This document shows, one piece after another, positions 47,420 through 56,966 of a stretch of 64,000 nucleotides of DNA (position 1 is its first letter; every line of letters begins with the position of its first letter). The stretch spans positions 2,798,613 to 2,862,612 of the forward strand of contig AP021856.1 of assembly GCA_017347445.1 (NCBI GenBank), given 5' to 3'. A program made the position numbers and the translations under genes. Under the pieces are notes generated by a model. The model was given only the letters and a program-made list of their open reading frames with translations. It had not been told where the DNA came from and searched no databases. This stretch comes from Candidatus Brocadia pituitae. GTDB lineage: Bacteria > Planctomycetota > Brocadiia > Brocadiales > Brocadiaceae.

Positions 47420-47966
47420 ATTTTCTCTTTTTTTCATGTTTTCAGCTCTCTTAAGAGCATCACTTCCTGTTGTCCTTTGTATGCCAAAATACCTCCCCAT
47501 TTCTGTATTCTTCGCATTATCCATGATTTTTGATACCTATACTGAGGAATCTCTTCATCGGGTTTTCATCCCTGTAACATCCTCCTTATTTGTGCTACGA
47601 ACATTTCACTACCGGGGAGAACTTCAGTTACCACAACAAACCGGAAAAGACAAAATCCCTGTCTGCCCGACGGGCAGCTGAGGCACGAAGTTCATGAGTC
47701 AACCCTGTCAGGGTTAACTTCTGCCGGTCTTTATCATAGGAAAATTATGGACTGTTAGTTGACCTCTCTCTTTCCCGGTCAAATGCAACCATTCGTCAAT
47801 GAATATTTTGCTAAATAACACCTATTCCAAACACTGTGTAGCAAGAATATTGTATGAAGAAATGATGGCCTTTGATAATTTAAAACGTGCATCTTATGGT
47901 AAATTTTATTATAGTAAAAAATTGTGAAACTTAAGGTATTTATTTTTTTGAAATAAGGATTTATAC
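47420..47966. other. gene-free stretch upstream of the aminotransferase
   Basis: No supported gene. It contains small palindromes (CTGCCCG/CGGGCAG near 47665 and AACCCTG/CAGGGTT near 47704) that look like dispersed repeats. The AT-rich last 150 bp may hold the aminotransferase promoter, which I could not pinpoint. Confidence 0.35.
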
Positions 47967-49214
47967 ATGATGCATAAGATGCCTAATGAGGTTTCCGGGG
48001 GCCAGCTAACTGCTGCGAAACTGATTGAGTTAACGGAAAAATATATCATGGAAACCTATAACCCCTTGCCGGTTGTTCTGGTTCGGGGCAAAGGACCCTG
48101 GGTTTGGGACATCGAAGGCAGAAAGTATCTTGATATGCTCAGCTGTTATTCAGCTCTTTCCCACGGCCACTGCCATCCCAGGATTCTAAAAGTGTTAACT
48201 CAGCAGGCAAAGACCCTGGCTAATATTTCCAGGGCTTTTTACAATGACCAGATGGGACTTTTTTGCAAAGAGTTAGCCGAATTCGCCGGTTTCCCTAAAG
48301 TTTTGCCGATGAATACCGGCGCCGAGGCGGTTGAAAAAGCAATTAAAATTGTCAGGAAATGGGGCTATACCGTCAAAGGTATAGCCAGAAACCGGTCCAA
48401 AATTATTGTTTGTGAAAATAATTTTCATGGCCGGACAATCACTATTATCAGTTTTTCTTCTGAACCTCTGTATAAAGAAAATTTCGGACCGCACACGCCC
48501 GGATTTGAAATTATCCCTTACGGTGATTTGCAAGCCCTAAAGAATGCCATTGATGAAAATACCGTTGGTTTTTTGATTGAACCTATTCAGGGAGAGGGTG
48601 GAGTGATAATTCCACCCGAAGGCTATTTGAAGGGCGCCAAAGAAATCTGCCAGAAGAACAACGTGCTTTTTATGCTCGACGAAATTCAGACCGGTCTTGG
48701 CAGATGCGGCAAGCGTTTTGCCTACGAATATGAAGATGCCAAACCCGATGTTTTGACATTAGGAAAAGCACTGGGTGCGGGGCCTTGCATTATTTCAGCC
48801 GTTCTCTGTGGCGAGAAAGTTGACGATGTCTTAATGCCGGGAGAGGATGGCAGCACATTTTCCGGCTCTCCGCTTTCTTGTGCCGTAGCCAGGGAGGGAC
48901 TGAAGGTTTTGATTGAAGAAGGACTGGTCGAGAATTCCTATGAACTGGGAAATTATTTTATGGCAAAACTGCAGGAAATAGAAACTCCTTTTGTTAAAGA
49001 TATTCGGGGCAAAGGGCTCTTTATCGCTTTGGAAATCAAGCCAGAACATGGTGACGCGAGATTCTTATGCGAAAAATTGTGGAAAGAGGGCTTGCTTTGC
49101 AAGGAAACTCATTTTACGAATATTCGCATTGCTCCACCCCTGATTATCAAGAAAGGGGAGATTGACTGGGCGATAAAGCGAATTAAGAAAGTCTTACAGG
49201 CGCCGCAGGACTAA
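47967..49214 (+). CDS. class III aminotransferase, ornithine aminotransferase-like
   Basis: PLP enzyme of 415 residues. Most like ornithine-oxo-acid transaminase (YNPLPVVLVRGKGPWVWDIEGRKYLDMLSCYSALSHGHCHP). The cofactor lysine is in DVLTLGKALGAG and the PLP-binding Asp in FMLDEIQTGLGRCG. EPIQGEGGVIIPPEGYL and GSTFSGSPLSCAVA are class III signatures; the latter is usually GSTFGGNP. AAGGA lies 7 nt before the ATG. Acetylornithine or another omega-amine substrate cannot be excluded. Confidence 0.82.
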   Translation: MMHKMPNEVSGGQLTAAKLIELTEKYIMETYNPLPVVLVRGKGPWVWDIEGRKYLDMLSCYSALSHGHCHPRILKVLTQQAKTLANISRAFYNDQMGLFCKELAEFAGFPKVLPMNTGAEAVEKAIKIVRKWGYTVKGIARNRSKIIVCENNFHGRTITIISFSSEPLYKENFGPHTPGFEIIPYGDLQALKNAIDENTVGFLIEPIQGEGGVIIPPEGYLKGAKEICQKNNVLFMLDEIQTGLGRCGKRFAYEYEDAKPDVLTLGKALGAGPCIISAVLCGEKVDDVLMPGEDGSTFSGSPLSCAVAREGLKVLIEEGLVENSYELGNYFMAKLQEIETPFVKDIRGKGLFIALEIKPEHGDARFLCEKLWKEGLLCKETHFTNIRIAPPLIIKKGEIDWAIKRIKKVLQAPQD

Positions 49215-49337
49215 GAAGTTTGACAAAAGCATCCTAATGGGTGATATTCCATTGCGATGGCAAGTCATGGACCCGTAATGAAGGCCACATTCCTTACAGA
49301 TTAAGCAGTATTTGAGGTAACGACAGGAAAAACATCT

Positions 49338-49502
49338 ATGCAGTATGCAGTAGGAGATTACGGTACTATCATGTATTATAATGGTAATAACTGGACAAGA
49401 CAGATACGCAATACTAATTCTCTCTTGCAAGGTATTTGGGGTAATAAAAAGAATAACGTATCTGTTATCAGAAATAATACAGGAAGGCACTATCAAAAAT
49501 AA
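49338..49502 (+). pseudogene. fragment of a YCF48/BNR-type beta-propeller repeat
   Basis: A 54-codon frame reads MQYAVGDYGTIMYYNGNNWT and LLQGIWGNKKNNVSVIRNN, which is one blade of a secreted VGxxGTIxHYDGxxW...LxGIWG propeller. It lacks a signal peptide and further blades. The following 80 bp, in another frame, end HPAKYVFVYEPDKKDKVHEH. The stretch 49215-49604 is otherwise empty. Confidence 0.5.
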
Positions 49503-49604
49503 CAGAGGTAAGCATCCCGCCAAATACGTTTTCGTGTATGAACCCGATAAAAAAGATAAAGTTCACGAGCATCCTGCACTATAGATAGAGGATAGTATTC
49601 AAAC

Positions 49605-50801
49605 ATGGAAGTTGCTGAATTTTTCTTAAAGTTTTTAATAATTTTGATCTCGGCAAAGTTTTTTGCTGAGATGTTTGCTTATTTACACCTGCCTGGAGTA
49701 TTGGGGGAGGTTACTGCCGGTATAATTTTGGGGCCGAGTCTACTAGGGTTCGTAAAGGTTGATGCCATCTTCTATCTGCTTGCAGAAATAGGCATTTTAT
49801 TCCTTCTCTTTGAAGTTGGACTCGAAACGGACGTGGGACAGGTTGTAAAGGTAGGCGTCCAATCATTTTTAGTAGCTATTACAGGCGTCTTACTTCCTGC
49901 AGCCGCCGGTTTCTGCATAAGCAACTATATTTTTCATTTGTCGCTGATGGTTTCCCTTTTTATTGGAGGGACAATTGTTGCAACAAGTATTGGAATAACG
50001 GTACGGGTGCTTGTTGACATAAAAAAACACCAGACAAAAACCGCGAAGATTGTTCTCGGCGCAGCGATTCTTGACGATATTATCGGTGTTGTTATCTTAG
50101 CCATACTCTATGACTTTGCTGTAAAAGGGTCTGTTAGTGTTTATGATACTGCAAAGGTACTGGGATTTATTGCCGCTTTTTTATTGATTGCTCCGGTAAT
50201 TACGAAACTTCTTACCCCTCTTATTGCTAAGGCATCATTAAAGAGCAGGACACAAGGAACAATACCGACAATCATGGTTTCCCTGATCCTTGCGATGGCC
50301 TTTATTTCACATAAAATTGGCGCACCGGGAATTCTTGGATCTTTTGCGGCAGGTATTGCGCTTGCACGACGGTTTTTCCTGCCTCTGGGTTCAACGATAG
50401 ATCATTACAGCCCAGGTCTGGCTGAAAAGATAGAAGAAAATATGAAACCTATTATTAATCTTTTTGTCCCGGTATTCTTCGTGGTGGTGGGGGCATCCAT
50501 TAATCTAAAGGCCATTGATCTCAAGTCTGTAACATTTTGGCAGATGGCTGGTTTCTTGACGTCTGCGGCTATTATCACAAAGATGATCAGTGGAATATGG
50601 GTTAAGGGTAGCTTAATGACAAAACTTTCTACGGGCATCGCTATGGTTCCCAGGGGGGAAGTGGGATTAATATTTGCGGAAGTAGGAAAAAAGAGCGGCA
50701 TATTTAATGATTTAGTTTATGCAATCATTGTTTTCCTTGTAGCATTAACGACATTAGTTGCGCCTGTTTTATTAAGGTTTGTTATGAAGGGTGAAGAATG
50801 A
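49605..50801 (+). CDS. CPA2-family cation/proton antiporter
   Basis: Membrane protein of 398 residues with about 12 hydrophobic helices, related to KefB/GerN/NapA. LPGVLGEVTAGIILGPSLLGF and LLFEVGLETD are the N-terminal family blocks. The ion-binding Asp pair is in GAAILDDIIGVVIL. GAPGILGSFAAGIALARRFF and MVPRGEVGLIFAEVG follow. There is no C-terminal TrkA-N domain. It probably exchanges Na+ or K+ for H+; the ion cannot be told from sequence. Confidence 0.87.
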   Translation: MEVAEFFLKFLIILISAKFFAEMFAYLHLPGVLGEVTAGIILGPSLLGFVKVDAIFYLLAEIGILFLLFEVGLETDVGQVVKVGVQSFLVAITGVLLPAAAGFCISNYIFHLSLMVSLFIGGTIVATSIGITVRVLVDIKKHQTKTAKIVLGAAILDDIIGVVILAILYDFAVKGSVSVYDTAKVLGFIAAFLLIAPVITKLLTPLIAKASLKSRTQGTIPTIMVSLILAMAFISHKIGAPGILGSFAAGIALARRFFLPLGSTIDHYSPGLAEKIEENMKPIINLFVPVFFVVVGASINLKAIDLKSVTFWQMAGFLTSAAIITKMISGIWVKGSLMTKLSTGIAMVPRGEVGLIFAEVGKKSGIFNDLVYAIIVFLVALTTLVAPVLLRFVMKGEE

Positions 50802-50861
50802 ATTGGTACCAGCTTCATATATTGGATATACGTAGGAATATAAGGCAGAACAGGGAGTGCA

Positions 50862-50969
50862 GGCGACCAGGCTGGTCGCTCTACATGGGTCAAAAAGACT
50901 GAAATTCCCGTACATTTAGTTAGGCTTTCGGTGACTTTCCCCCCGTTTACGGGGAGATTAAGGAGGTTG
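50862..50969. repeat. inverted-repeat element A upstream of the M50 protease gene
   Basis: About 108 bp whose reverse complement matches 52184-52300 at most positions: GCGACCAGGCTGG, CTACATGGGTCAAAAAGA, TGAAATTCC, AGTTAGG and the CCCCGTTTACGGGG type end. Its right edge supplies the AGGAGG used by the following gene. Confidence 0.7.
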
Positions 50970-50973
50970 TAAA

Positions 50974-52086
50974 ATGAACAATACGTTGACTCAGGGAACA
51001 TGGAAAATTGCGACGGTCATGGGAATACCCTTACGGGTGCATTTCTCGTGGTTTATCGTCTTTGGTTTGATAACGTGGTCATTGTCTACTCGTTATTTCC
51101 CGAAGGCAGCGCCAGACCTTCCAGCAGCCGCTTATTGGATTAAAGGCACACTGGCGTCTCTGCTGCTTTTTGCTTCCGTCTCCTTCCATGAGCTTTCCCA
51201 TTCGTATATCGCCAGAAAATATCATGTTTCTATTACCAGCATTACTCTGTTCATCTTTGGAGGCGTTGCACAAATGAAAGGTGAACCGCCCCATCCAAAG
51301 GCGGAGTTCAGAATCGCCATCGCCGGACCCATTTCGAGTTTTCTCTTATCTGCCGTTTTCTTTCTGATGGCAATAAATTTCACCGGTGGACTCGTTGCGC
51401 TTTTTTCTTACCTTGCGCGAATTAATTTTATCCTTGGTGCTTTTAACCTCATTCCAGGCTTTCCCATGGATGGAGGAAGGATACTCAGGGCAGCGCTATG
51501 GAGCAGGACAAAGGATTTTTTTTATGCTACCCAAAAGGCCTCTGTTTTCGGGCAACGAATCGCCTTATTCTTTCTCTTTTTTGGTTTATTTTTGATTTTT
51601 TCTGGTTCCTCCGGTGGATTGTGGATGTTGCTTATCGGATGGTTCCTTTACATGGCAGCTCAGTCTAGCCAACAACAGGCGAACCTTCATGAGGCACTCT
51701 CAGCGATCAAGGTCAAAAATGTCATGGCGATGAATATTGTAACTGTTGATCCATCACTTCCTATCGATGAAGCGGTAGATAAATATTTTCTGAGATATGG
51801 ATACGGCGGTTTTCCTGTTGTGGATGAAGGAAAATTTCTTGGCATTATAACCCTTAAAGAGATCAAAGATGTTCCACGGACAGATTGGAAGAAGGTAAAG
51901 ATTTCAGATATTCTGATTCCTCATAATAAAAAATGGGAAGTAACTCCCGATTCTGACGCCATGCGGGCACTTGAGTTAATGATTAAAGAGGACAAAGGGA
52001 GGATCATCGTCATGAAAAATGGCATGCTAACCGGTCTCATTACACGAAATGGCATTGCACGATATTTACAGATAAAAAGCAGATAA
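50974..52086 (+). CDS. site-2-type M50 metalloprotease with CBS domains
   Basis: 370 residues. Intramembrane zinc protease with HELSH at 72-76 and the third ligand D166 in NLIPGFPMDGGR (158-169). Six or so membrane helices lie in residues 1-230. Two CBS domains (about 245-370, VKNVMAMNIVTVDPSLPIDEAVDKYFLRYG; ISDILIPHNKKWEV) form a nucleotide-sensing module as in the Rip/FtsH-like S2P subgroup. A perfect AGGAGG is 7 nt before the ATG. Substrate is unknown. The gene is bracketed by elements A and B. Confidence 0.92.
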   Translation: MNNTLTQGTWKIATVMGIPLRVHFSWFIVFGLITWSLSTRYFPKAAPDLPAAAYWIKGTLASLLLFASVSFHELSHSYIARKYHVSITSITLFIFGGVAQMKGEPPHPKAEFRIAIAGPISSFLLSAVFFLMAINFTGGLVALFSYLARINFILGAFNLIPGFPMDGGRILRAALWSRTKDFFYATQKASVFGQRIALFFLFFGLFLIFSGSSGGLWMLLIGWFLYMAAQSSQQQANLHEALSAIKVKNVMAMNIVTVDPSLPIDEAVDKYFLRYGYGGFPVVDEGKFLGIITLKEIKDVPRTDWKKVKISDILIPHNKKWEVTPDSDAMRALELMIKEDKGRIIVMKNGMLTGLITRNGIARYLQIKSR

Positions 52087-52183
52087 CCATACCTTTTGCA
52101 AAAAGACGAACTTTCTGATAGCATCTTTTGTAATCCGGTCTATCTGACCACACAAAGTTCAAGTATAGGAATTTCAATTCCCC

Positions 52184-52300
52184 TCCATAATCCCCCAGTT
52201 TACGGGGGGAAACGGGGGGCGTCGTCGAAGACCTAACTAAAATATACAGGAATTTCAATCTTTTTGACCCATGTAGGGCGGCCAGCCTGGTCGCCCTACA
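52184..52300. repeat. inverted-repeat element B downstream of the M50 protease gene
   Basis: Inverted partner of 50862-50969. Its outer end is a hairpin, GTAGGGCGGCCAG/CTGGTCGCCCTAC. With element A it brackets only the protease gene. A second CCCCCAGTTTACGGGGGG hairpin lies at its inner end. Confidence 0.7.
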
Positions 52301-52404
52301 ATGAGAGAAACTTAAAGTCGCTGCCACAGACAGCCTAATTACATTTACTGTGGCTCCTGAGTGTTTTATATTATACAAATCTCTTACCTTTCAGTAAACA
52401 CACC

Positions 52405-53451
52405 ATGGAATGGATTATAGTAATCGTATTAGTCTTTTTTAATGGCATATTTTCATGTATGGAGATGGCATTTGCTTCTGCCAATGTGCCCCTTTTACGA
52501 GATATGGCCTCTAAAGGTAATACCTCTGCAAAATTATTTATCCTTCTTAAGGAACGCCCGGAAAGGACATTTGCCGTTATTCAGGTTGGAATCACCCTGG
52601 TTGGAATATCATCTGCTGCAGTGGGGGGTGCAGAAGTTGCGTCATCCCTTCTTCCCTACCTGAAGAAATTGCTCCACGTCTCAGGCACATCGGCGGAAAT
52701 CCTTGCAATCGTGCTTTTCGTCATTCCACTTACCCTGTTTACCGTGGTAATTGGAGAACTTGTACCCAAAGCTATTGCAATCCGTTATCCCGAAGAGGTG
52801 TCTTTGTTCTCCAGTCGCTTGTTACTTCTTACGACAAAGATCGCGTCGCCTTTAGTTCATATCCTTGAAAAATTAACAATAAAATTTCTCTTCCTTATAG
52901 GGATTCGTCTCACTCCTTCTTCTGAAGAAACGGTTTCAGAACTGTCCCTGAAATCATTGCATCCATTTCACCGGGATTACCTGGTAAATTTATTTGCCCT
53001 GCATTTTAAGAGGGCATCTGAAGTTATGCTTCCCTTTCACAAGGTTATTACCATTCGTAGCTCTATGAGTAAAGAGGAAATATTAAAAACTATTATTGCC
53101 TGCGGACATACAAGGATTCCTGTCGTATCTGATGGAGCAGAACCACAAATAGTGGGTATCCTTCACACAAAAGAATTTGTTGCTATGATGGACACCAAAA
53201 CAGAATTTTCTATAAACGGCTTACTCCGAAAACCATATTTTGTTGATGTGAATGAATCCATCGTCAGGATACTCAAAAGTTTTCAGGGGAATCGAATTCA
53301 CATGGCAATTGTACGTCAAGGTACCCAGTCGCTCGGCATTATAACCCTGGAGGATATTTTAGAAGAAGTTGTGGGTGAAATTTACGATGAAGACGATGAT
53401 GGAATAGTAAAAAGGGCATGGAGTCAACGAACCAGCTCAAGAAGGTATTAG
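52405..53451 (+). CDS. CNNM (DUF21) / CBS-pair membrane protein
   Basis: 348 residues. The N-terminal DUF21 domain (about 1-185) has FFNGIFSCMEMAFASANVPLL, the IQVGITLVGISSAAVGG segment and VIGELVPKAIAIRYPE, typical of CNNM/CorC-type magnesium or cobalt transport proteins. A CBS pair follows (about 200-335, EVMLPFHKVITIRSSMSKEE ... LGIITLEDILEEVVGEIYDE). The CorC_HlyC C-terminal domain present in many relatives is missing; the protein ends soon after the acidic tail. Transport role is inferred from family. Confidence 0.88.
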   Translation: MEWIIVIVLVFFNGIFSCMEMAFASANVPLLRDMASKGNTSAKLFILLKERPERTFAVIQVGITLVGISSAAVGGAEVASSLLPYLKKLLHVSGTSAEILAIVLFVIPLTLFTVVIGELVPKAIAIRYPEEVSLFSSRLLLLTTKIASPLVHILEKLTIKFLFLIGIRLTPSSEETVSELSLKSLHPFHRDYLVNLFALHFKRASEVMLPFHKVITIRSSMSKEEILKTIIACGHTRIPVVSDGAEPQIVGILHTKEFVAMMDTKTEFSINGLLRKPYFVDVNESIVRILKSFQGNRIHMAIVRQGTQSLGIITLEDILEEVVGEIYDEDDDGIVKRAWSQRTSSRRY

Positions 53452-53482
53452 ACATAGACAAAAAACCAATTTTGTCTGTGTC
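53451..53482 (+). terminator. hairpin at the end of the CNNM gene
   Basis: GACATAGACAAAA and TTTTGTCTGTGTC pair across a 6-nt loop immediately after the stop codon. No long U tract follows, so efficiency is uncertain. Confidence 0.5.
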
Positions 53483-53916
53483 GTGATTGCACTTTATTAT
53501 ATCTTTACTCTTATTGTATCTCACTGTTTTTTCAATTTAACACCTTTGCCTCTCCCCCCTTATACTGAAAAACATCTTTCAATTCTCATCATAACCTTAC
53601 CAATTACCCTTGACATCTGTTATATCACGAAATAACATGTTATTGGCCATAGAAGAAAGACTCCTGTTAAGCACAACATAATGATAAGATTCGATACTTA
53701 ATTTAACACGAACTACTCAGCACCTGACAAAGGCATTCCATGAGGAAGTAGATGATCATTTCGATCTTTGTAAAAAACGGGCAAAGAACCCTTAAAATCA
53801 TATAAGAGCAGTTTTAATATCCGTATATTCCCGGCGAAACACAGGAAAGCAGTTGCGTAGGCTATCAGGAGAGGATTATCGCTAAACCAGTTTGTACAAA
53901 AAGCCATAGGAAAAGA
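53483..53916. other. gene-free stretch upstream of glmM
   Basis: No supported gene; a 64-codon minus frame at 53713-53907 has no ribosome binding site or family features. The glmM promoter is presumably here but was not identified. Confidence 0.35.
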
Positions 53917-55290
53917 ATGGGCAAAGAAAAATTAGCTATGAAAAAATTATTCGGAACAGACGGCATACGAGGTATAGCAAATAGATTCCCCATGACGCCT
54001 GAACTTGTGGTGAACATAGGGAAGGCCACGGCTCATGCATTCAAGGAAAAATACGGGAAGACGCGGCCTAAGCTCATTATAGGCAGAGATACCAGGCTGA
54101 GTGGCTGTATGATAGAAAATGCACTTACGTCAGGGATCTTATCCGTAGGCGCTGACGTCTTCCTTGTCGGTCATATACCAACACCTGCTGTTGCTCACTT
54201 GACAAAATCGCTAAATGTTGATGCAGGTGTGGTAATTAGCGCTTCACATAATCCTGCCGCAGATAATGGAATAAAGATTTTTAATGGCGATGGCTATAAG
54301 TTGCCGGATAATGTCGAAGAAGAAATTGAGAGATACATCCCAACAGAAAAAGTAAAGACTGAACAGATAACGGGAAGTTTTATAGGCAATGTCCATAGCG
54401 TTGACGATGCAAAAGGAAGGTATATAGAATTTGCAAAGGCCTCGGTAAAAGGACTGAGTCTGCATGGATTCAAAATCGTCTTAGATTGCGCCAATGGCGC
54501 CGCATATAATACAGCGCCACCGGTATTCAGAGAATTAGGCGCAGAAGTTATTGTGCTCAACGATAAACCAAACGGACTGAACATAAACCTGAATTGCGGG
54601 GCGCTGCATCCTGAAGATATGATAGAAGTGGTGAAAAAAGAGCGGGCGGATATTGGGATAGCGTTGGACGGTGATGCTGACCGGGTCATCGTTTGTGATG
54701 AAAGAGGAAACAGTGTTGATGGCGACCACATCATTGCCATATGCGCTATTTACCTGAAAGAGAAAGGCGTATTAACAAAAAATTGCGTTGTCACCACAAT
54801 TATGACGAACAAAGGGTTTGACATTGCTATGGATAAAAGGAATATCCATGTTGTTAAGACAAAGGTCGGGGACAGGTATGTTATTGATGAAATGCGAAAA
54901 AAAGGATACGTATTGGGTGGAGAACAGTCCGGGCATATCATATTCTCAGATTATACAACAACCGGCGACGGAATAATCTCTGCGCTGCAATTGCTACGAA
55001 TCATGAAGGAGAAAGACGAAAAATTAAGTAATTTAAAGGCATGTATGGAATCCCTGCCTCAAGTGCTTCTTAACGTTAAGGTAAAAGAAAAGAGAGACAT
55101 AGATACCCTGGAAGTAAAGAAACTTATCGGGAGAACAGAAGAGAAATTGGGAAAAAAGGGAAGGGTGCTCGTCAGATATTCTGGAACGGAGAATTTGTGC
55201 AGGGTCATGATTGAAGGCAAAAATAAAAAAGAGATTCAAAAAATGGCGAATGAAATTGCCCGGGAAATTAAAGAGGAGATCGGGGTTTAG
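53917..55290 (+). CDS. glmM: phosphoglucosamine mutase
   Basis: Converts glucosamine-6-P to glucosamine-1-P for UDP-GlcNAc synthesis. 457 residues with the N-terminal KKLFGTDGIRGIANRFPMTPEL, the phospho-serine S110 in VVISASHNPAADNGIKIFN, the metal loop DGDADR and the sugar loop LGGEQSGH. The C-terminal RYSGTENLCRVMIEG phosphate-binding loop is complete. The ATG at 53917 has AGGA 5 nt upstream; a second ATG at 53938 (MKKLFGTDG) is the more usual N-terminus for the family. It is 3 bp from the next gene. Confidence 0.94.
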   Translation: MGKEKLAMKKLFGTDGIRGIANRFPMTPELVVNIGKATAHAFKEKYGKTRPKLIIGRDTRLSGCMIENALTSGILSVGADVFLVGHIPTPAVAHLTKSLNVDAGVVISASHNPAADNGIKIFNGDGYKLPDNVEEEIERYIPTEKVKTEQITGSFIGNVHSVDDAKGRYIEFAKASVKGLSLHGFKIVLDCANGAAYNTAPPVFRELGAEVIVLNDKPNGLNINLNCGALHPEDMIEVVKKERADIGIALDGDADRVIVCDERGNSVDGDHIIAICAIYLKEKGVLTKNCVVTTIMTNKGFDIAMDKRNIHVVKTKVGDRYVIDEMRKKGYVLGGEQSGHIIFSDYTTTGDGIISALQLLRIMKEKDEKLSNLKACMESLPQVLLNVKVKEKRDIDTLEVKKLIGRTEEKLGKKGRVLVRYSGTENLCRVMIEGKNKKEIQKMANEIAREIKEEIGV

Positions 55291-55293
55291 ACT

Positions 55294-56481
55294 ATGACAC
55301 AAGCGGTAATATTGGCAGCGGGAAAAAGCACAAGGACATGGCCACTGACGTTAACGAAACCGAAACCATTGCTGAAAGTAATGAACAAGGAGATACTCAG
55401 GCATAATCTGGATGCGTTGCAGGGTTTGGTGAGCGAGGTGATTGTAATCGTAGGATTTAAAAAGGAGCTGATCATAGACGCAATCGGTCCTAAATATGGA
55501 AAATTAAGCATCCAGTATGCAGAACAAAAATCACAGTTAGGCACAGGACATGCCCTGAAATGTGTTGAAGATCTAATTCAAAATAAATTTATCGTTTTAG
55601 GTGGTGACGACATCTTTTCCCGAAAGGACATACAAGCATGCATAAGGCATAAATACGCTGTATTGGGATGTAAGGTTGAAAATCCGGGCCGATTCGGTGT
55701 CTTTGTTTTAGCAGGGAAAGAGGTAAGAAAGGTCGTTGAAAAGCCCCAGACATATGTGTCGGATATTGCGAATACGGGATTATATGTGTTTGATAAAGAT
55801 GTCTTCAAATTTAAGCTGAAAAAAAGTCCACGGGGAGAATATGAAATCATTGACTATATCAATGCGCTTGTTGCAGACGAGAACGTAGTATGTGAAACGG
55901 TAAGGGGGCATTGGTTGTCGGTGGGATACCCATGGGATTTAATTCAGGTAAATAATGTTTTGGTCTCTGAACTAAAGGATGAAATCAAGGGAAAAATAGA
56001 GAAGAACGTTACCGTAAAAGGAAAGATACATGTAGGAAAAGGGACGGTAATCTTATCGGGAACGTATATAGACGGGAACGTTGTTATTGGCGAAAACTGC
56101 ACCATAGGGCCCAACTGTTTTTTACGAGGGAATACCTCTATCGGAAACGATTGCCATATTGGACAGGCGGTTGAGATAAAAAATAGTATCATCATGGATA
56201 AAGCAAAAGTCCCCCATCTTTCTTATGTTGGGGATAGCGTTGTTGGGGAAAATAGTAATCTGGGTGCAGGAACGATAACGGCTAATTTACGGCACGACAA
56301 TAAAAATGTAAAATCCGAAGTGAAAGGCGAATTGGTTGATACCGGCAGGAGGAAGTTTGGTGCTATAATCGCAGATGATGTGCATACAGGAATAAATACT
56401 ACCATCTATCCCGGGAGAAAGATTTGGCCAGGCGTAGGCACAGGGCCTGGCGAGATCGTTGATAAAGATAAGAAGGGTTAA
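55294..56481 (+). CDS. bifunctional sugar-1-phosphate nucleotidylyltransferase/acetyltransferase (GlmU-like)
   Basis: 395 residues. The N-terminal nucleotidyltransferase has the motif LAAGKSTRTWPLTLTKPKPLL and later NPGRFGVF and GEYEIIDYINAL. The C-terminal half is a left-handed beta-helix of hexapeptide repeats (ITVKG-type: GKIHVGKGTVILSGTYIDGN, GENCTIGPNCFLRGNTSIGNDCHIG). The architecture is nearer the archaeal/RmlA-like bifunctional enzymes than E. coli GlmU, whose motif is LAAGKGTRM. Adjacent to glmM (3-bp gap), it most likely acetylates and uridylylates GlcN-1-P to UDP-GlcNAc. Confidence 0.85.
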   Translation: MTQAVILAAGKSTRTWPLTLTKPKPLLKVMNKEILRHNLDALQGLVSEVIVIVGFKKELIIDAIGPKYGKLSIQYAEQKSQLGTGHALKCVEDLIQNKFIVLGGDDIFSRKDIQACIRHKYAVLGCKVENPGRFGVFVLAGKEVRKVVEKPQTYVSDIANTGLYVFDKDVFKFKLKKSPRGEYEIIDYINALVADENVVCETVRGHWLSVGYPWDLIQVNNVLVSELKDEIKGKIEKNVTVKGKIHVGKGTVILSGTYIDGNVVIGENCTIGPNCFLRGNTSIGNDCHIGQAVEIKNSIIMDKAKVPHLSYVGDSVVGENSNLGAGTITANLRHDNKNVKSEVKGELVDTGRRKFGAIIADDVHTGINTTIYPGRKIWPGVGTGPGEIVDKDKKG

Positions 56482-56700
56482 ATATCGTGAACAACAAATG
56501 TAATCTGCCCTTGCGAGGAGCAGGGCAACGAAGTAATTTCATCCGTGGGATTGCCTTGCTATCGTTCACAATGACAAGTTATTCCGTGTAAGTCCCCATT
56601 AATAAAGGGGGATTCAGGGGGTTGTTCTTATTCTGGAAACTTTACAACCCCCGCGCCCCCTTTTCTAAGGGGGATTTTTTGCTTCTACCTCCCCAAAAAC
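56482..56700. repeat. dispersed-repeat-like palindromes downstream of the GlmU-like gene
   Basis: No gene. The first part (GCGAGGAGCAGGGCAACGAA ... GGATTGCCTTGC) resembles the imperfect-palindrome repeats common between genes. The second has AAAGGGGGATTCAGGGGGTTGT facing ACAACCCCC and CCCCCTTTTC/TAAGGGGGA followed by six T, which may terminate glmM-glmU transcription. Confidence 0.5.
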
Positions 56701-56771
56701 CGCTCAAATAAAATGAAAATTCCTATACAATCGAGTTAGAGTATTACCGTATAAAATTTTTTATTTTTTTG

Positions 56772-56799
56772 TTGACAGGATTTTTTTCCTTGCTATATT
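56772..56799 (+). promoter_or_regulatory. sigma-70 promoter of the surface-protein operon
   Basis: A perfect TTGACA and TATATT (five of six) are 16 bp apart, with a start expected near 56806. That is about 30 nt before the riboswitch. No sigma-54-like element is present, in contrast to the other riboswitch leaders. Confidence 0.75.
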
Positions 56800-56835
56800 G
56801 TTCAACTATAGCCATTCGAAACGCTTAAAAAACAA

Positions 56836-56922
56836 AAACTGTCGAAAAGGGCAAACCCGGAGTGATCCGGGGACGCAAAGGAAAGGGTCTTTCAACGTAC
56901 AGGGAAGTACGGGGACAGTTGC
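56836..56922 (+). ncRNA. cyclic-di-GMP-I (GEMM) riboswitch, copy 4
   Basis: The most canonical copy. P1 AACTGTC/GACAGTT closes the aptamer. GGGCAAACC leads to the P2 hairpin CCCGGA-GTGA-TCCGGG with a GNRA loop, then GGGACGCAAAG and AAGGGTCTTT. A second hairpin GTAC/GTAC and GGGGACAG follow. These blocks match c-di-GMP class I riboswitches of the Geobacter-like type. An intrinsic terminator begins 45 nt downstream. Confidence 0.88.
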
Positions 56923-56966
56923 GAAAAGTCCTTTAACTGCATTAAGGAAGTATTTTAGAAAAGATA

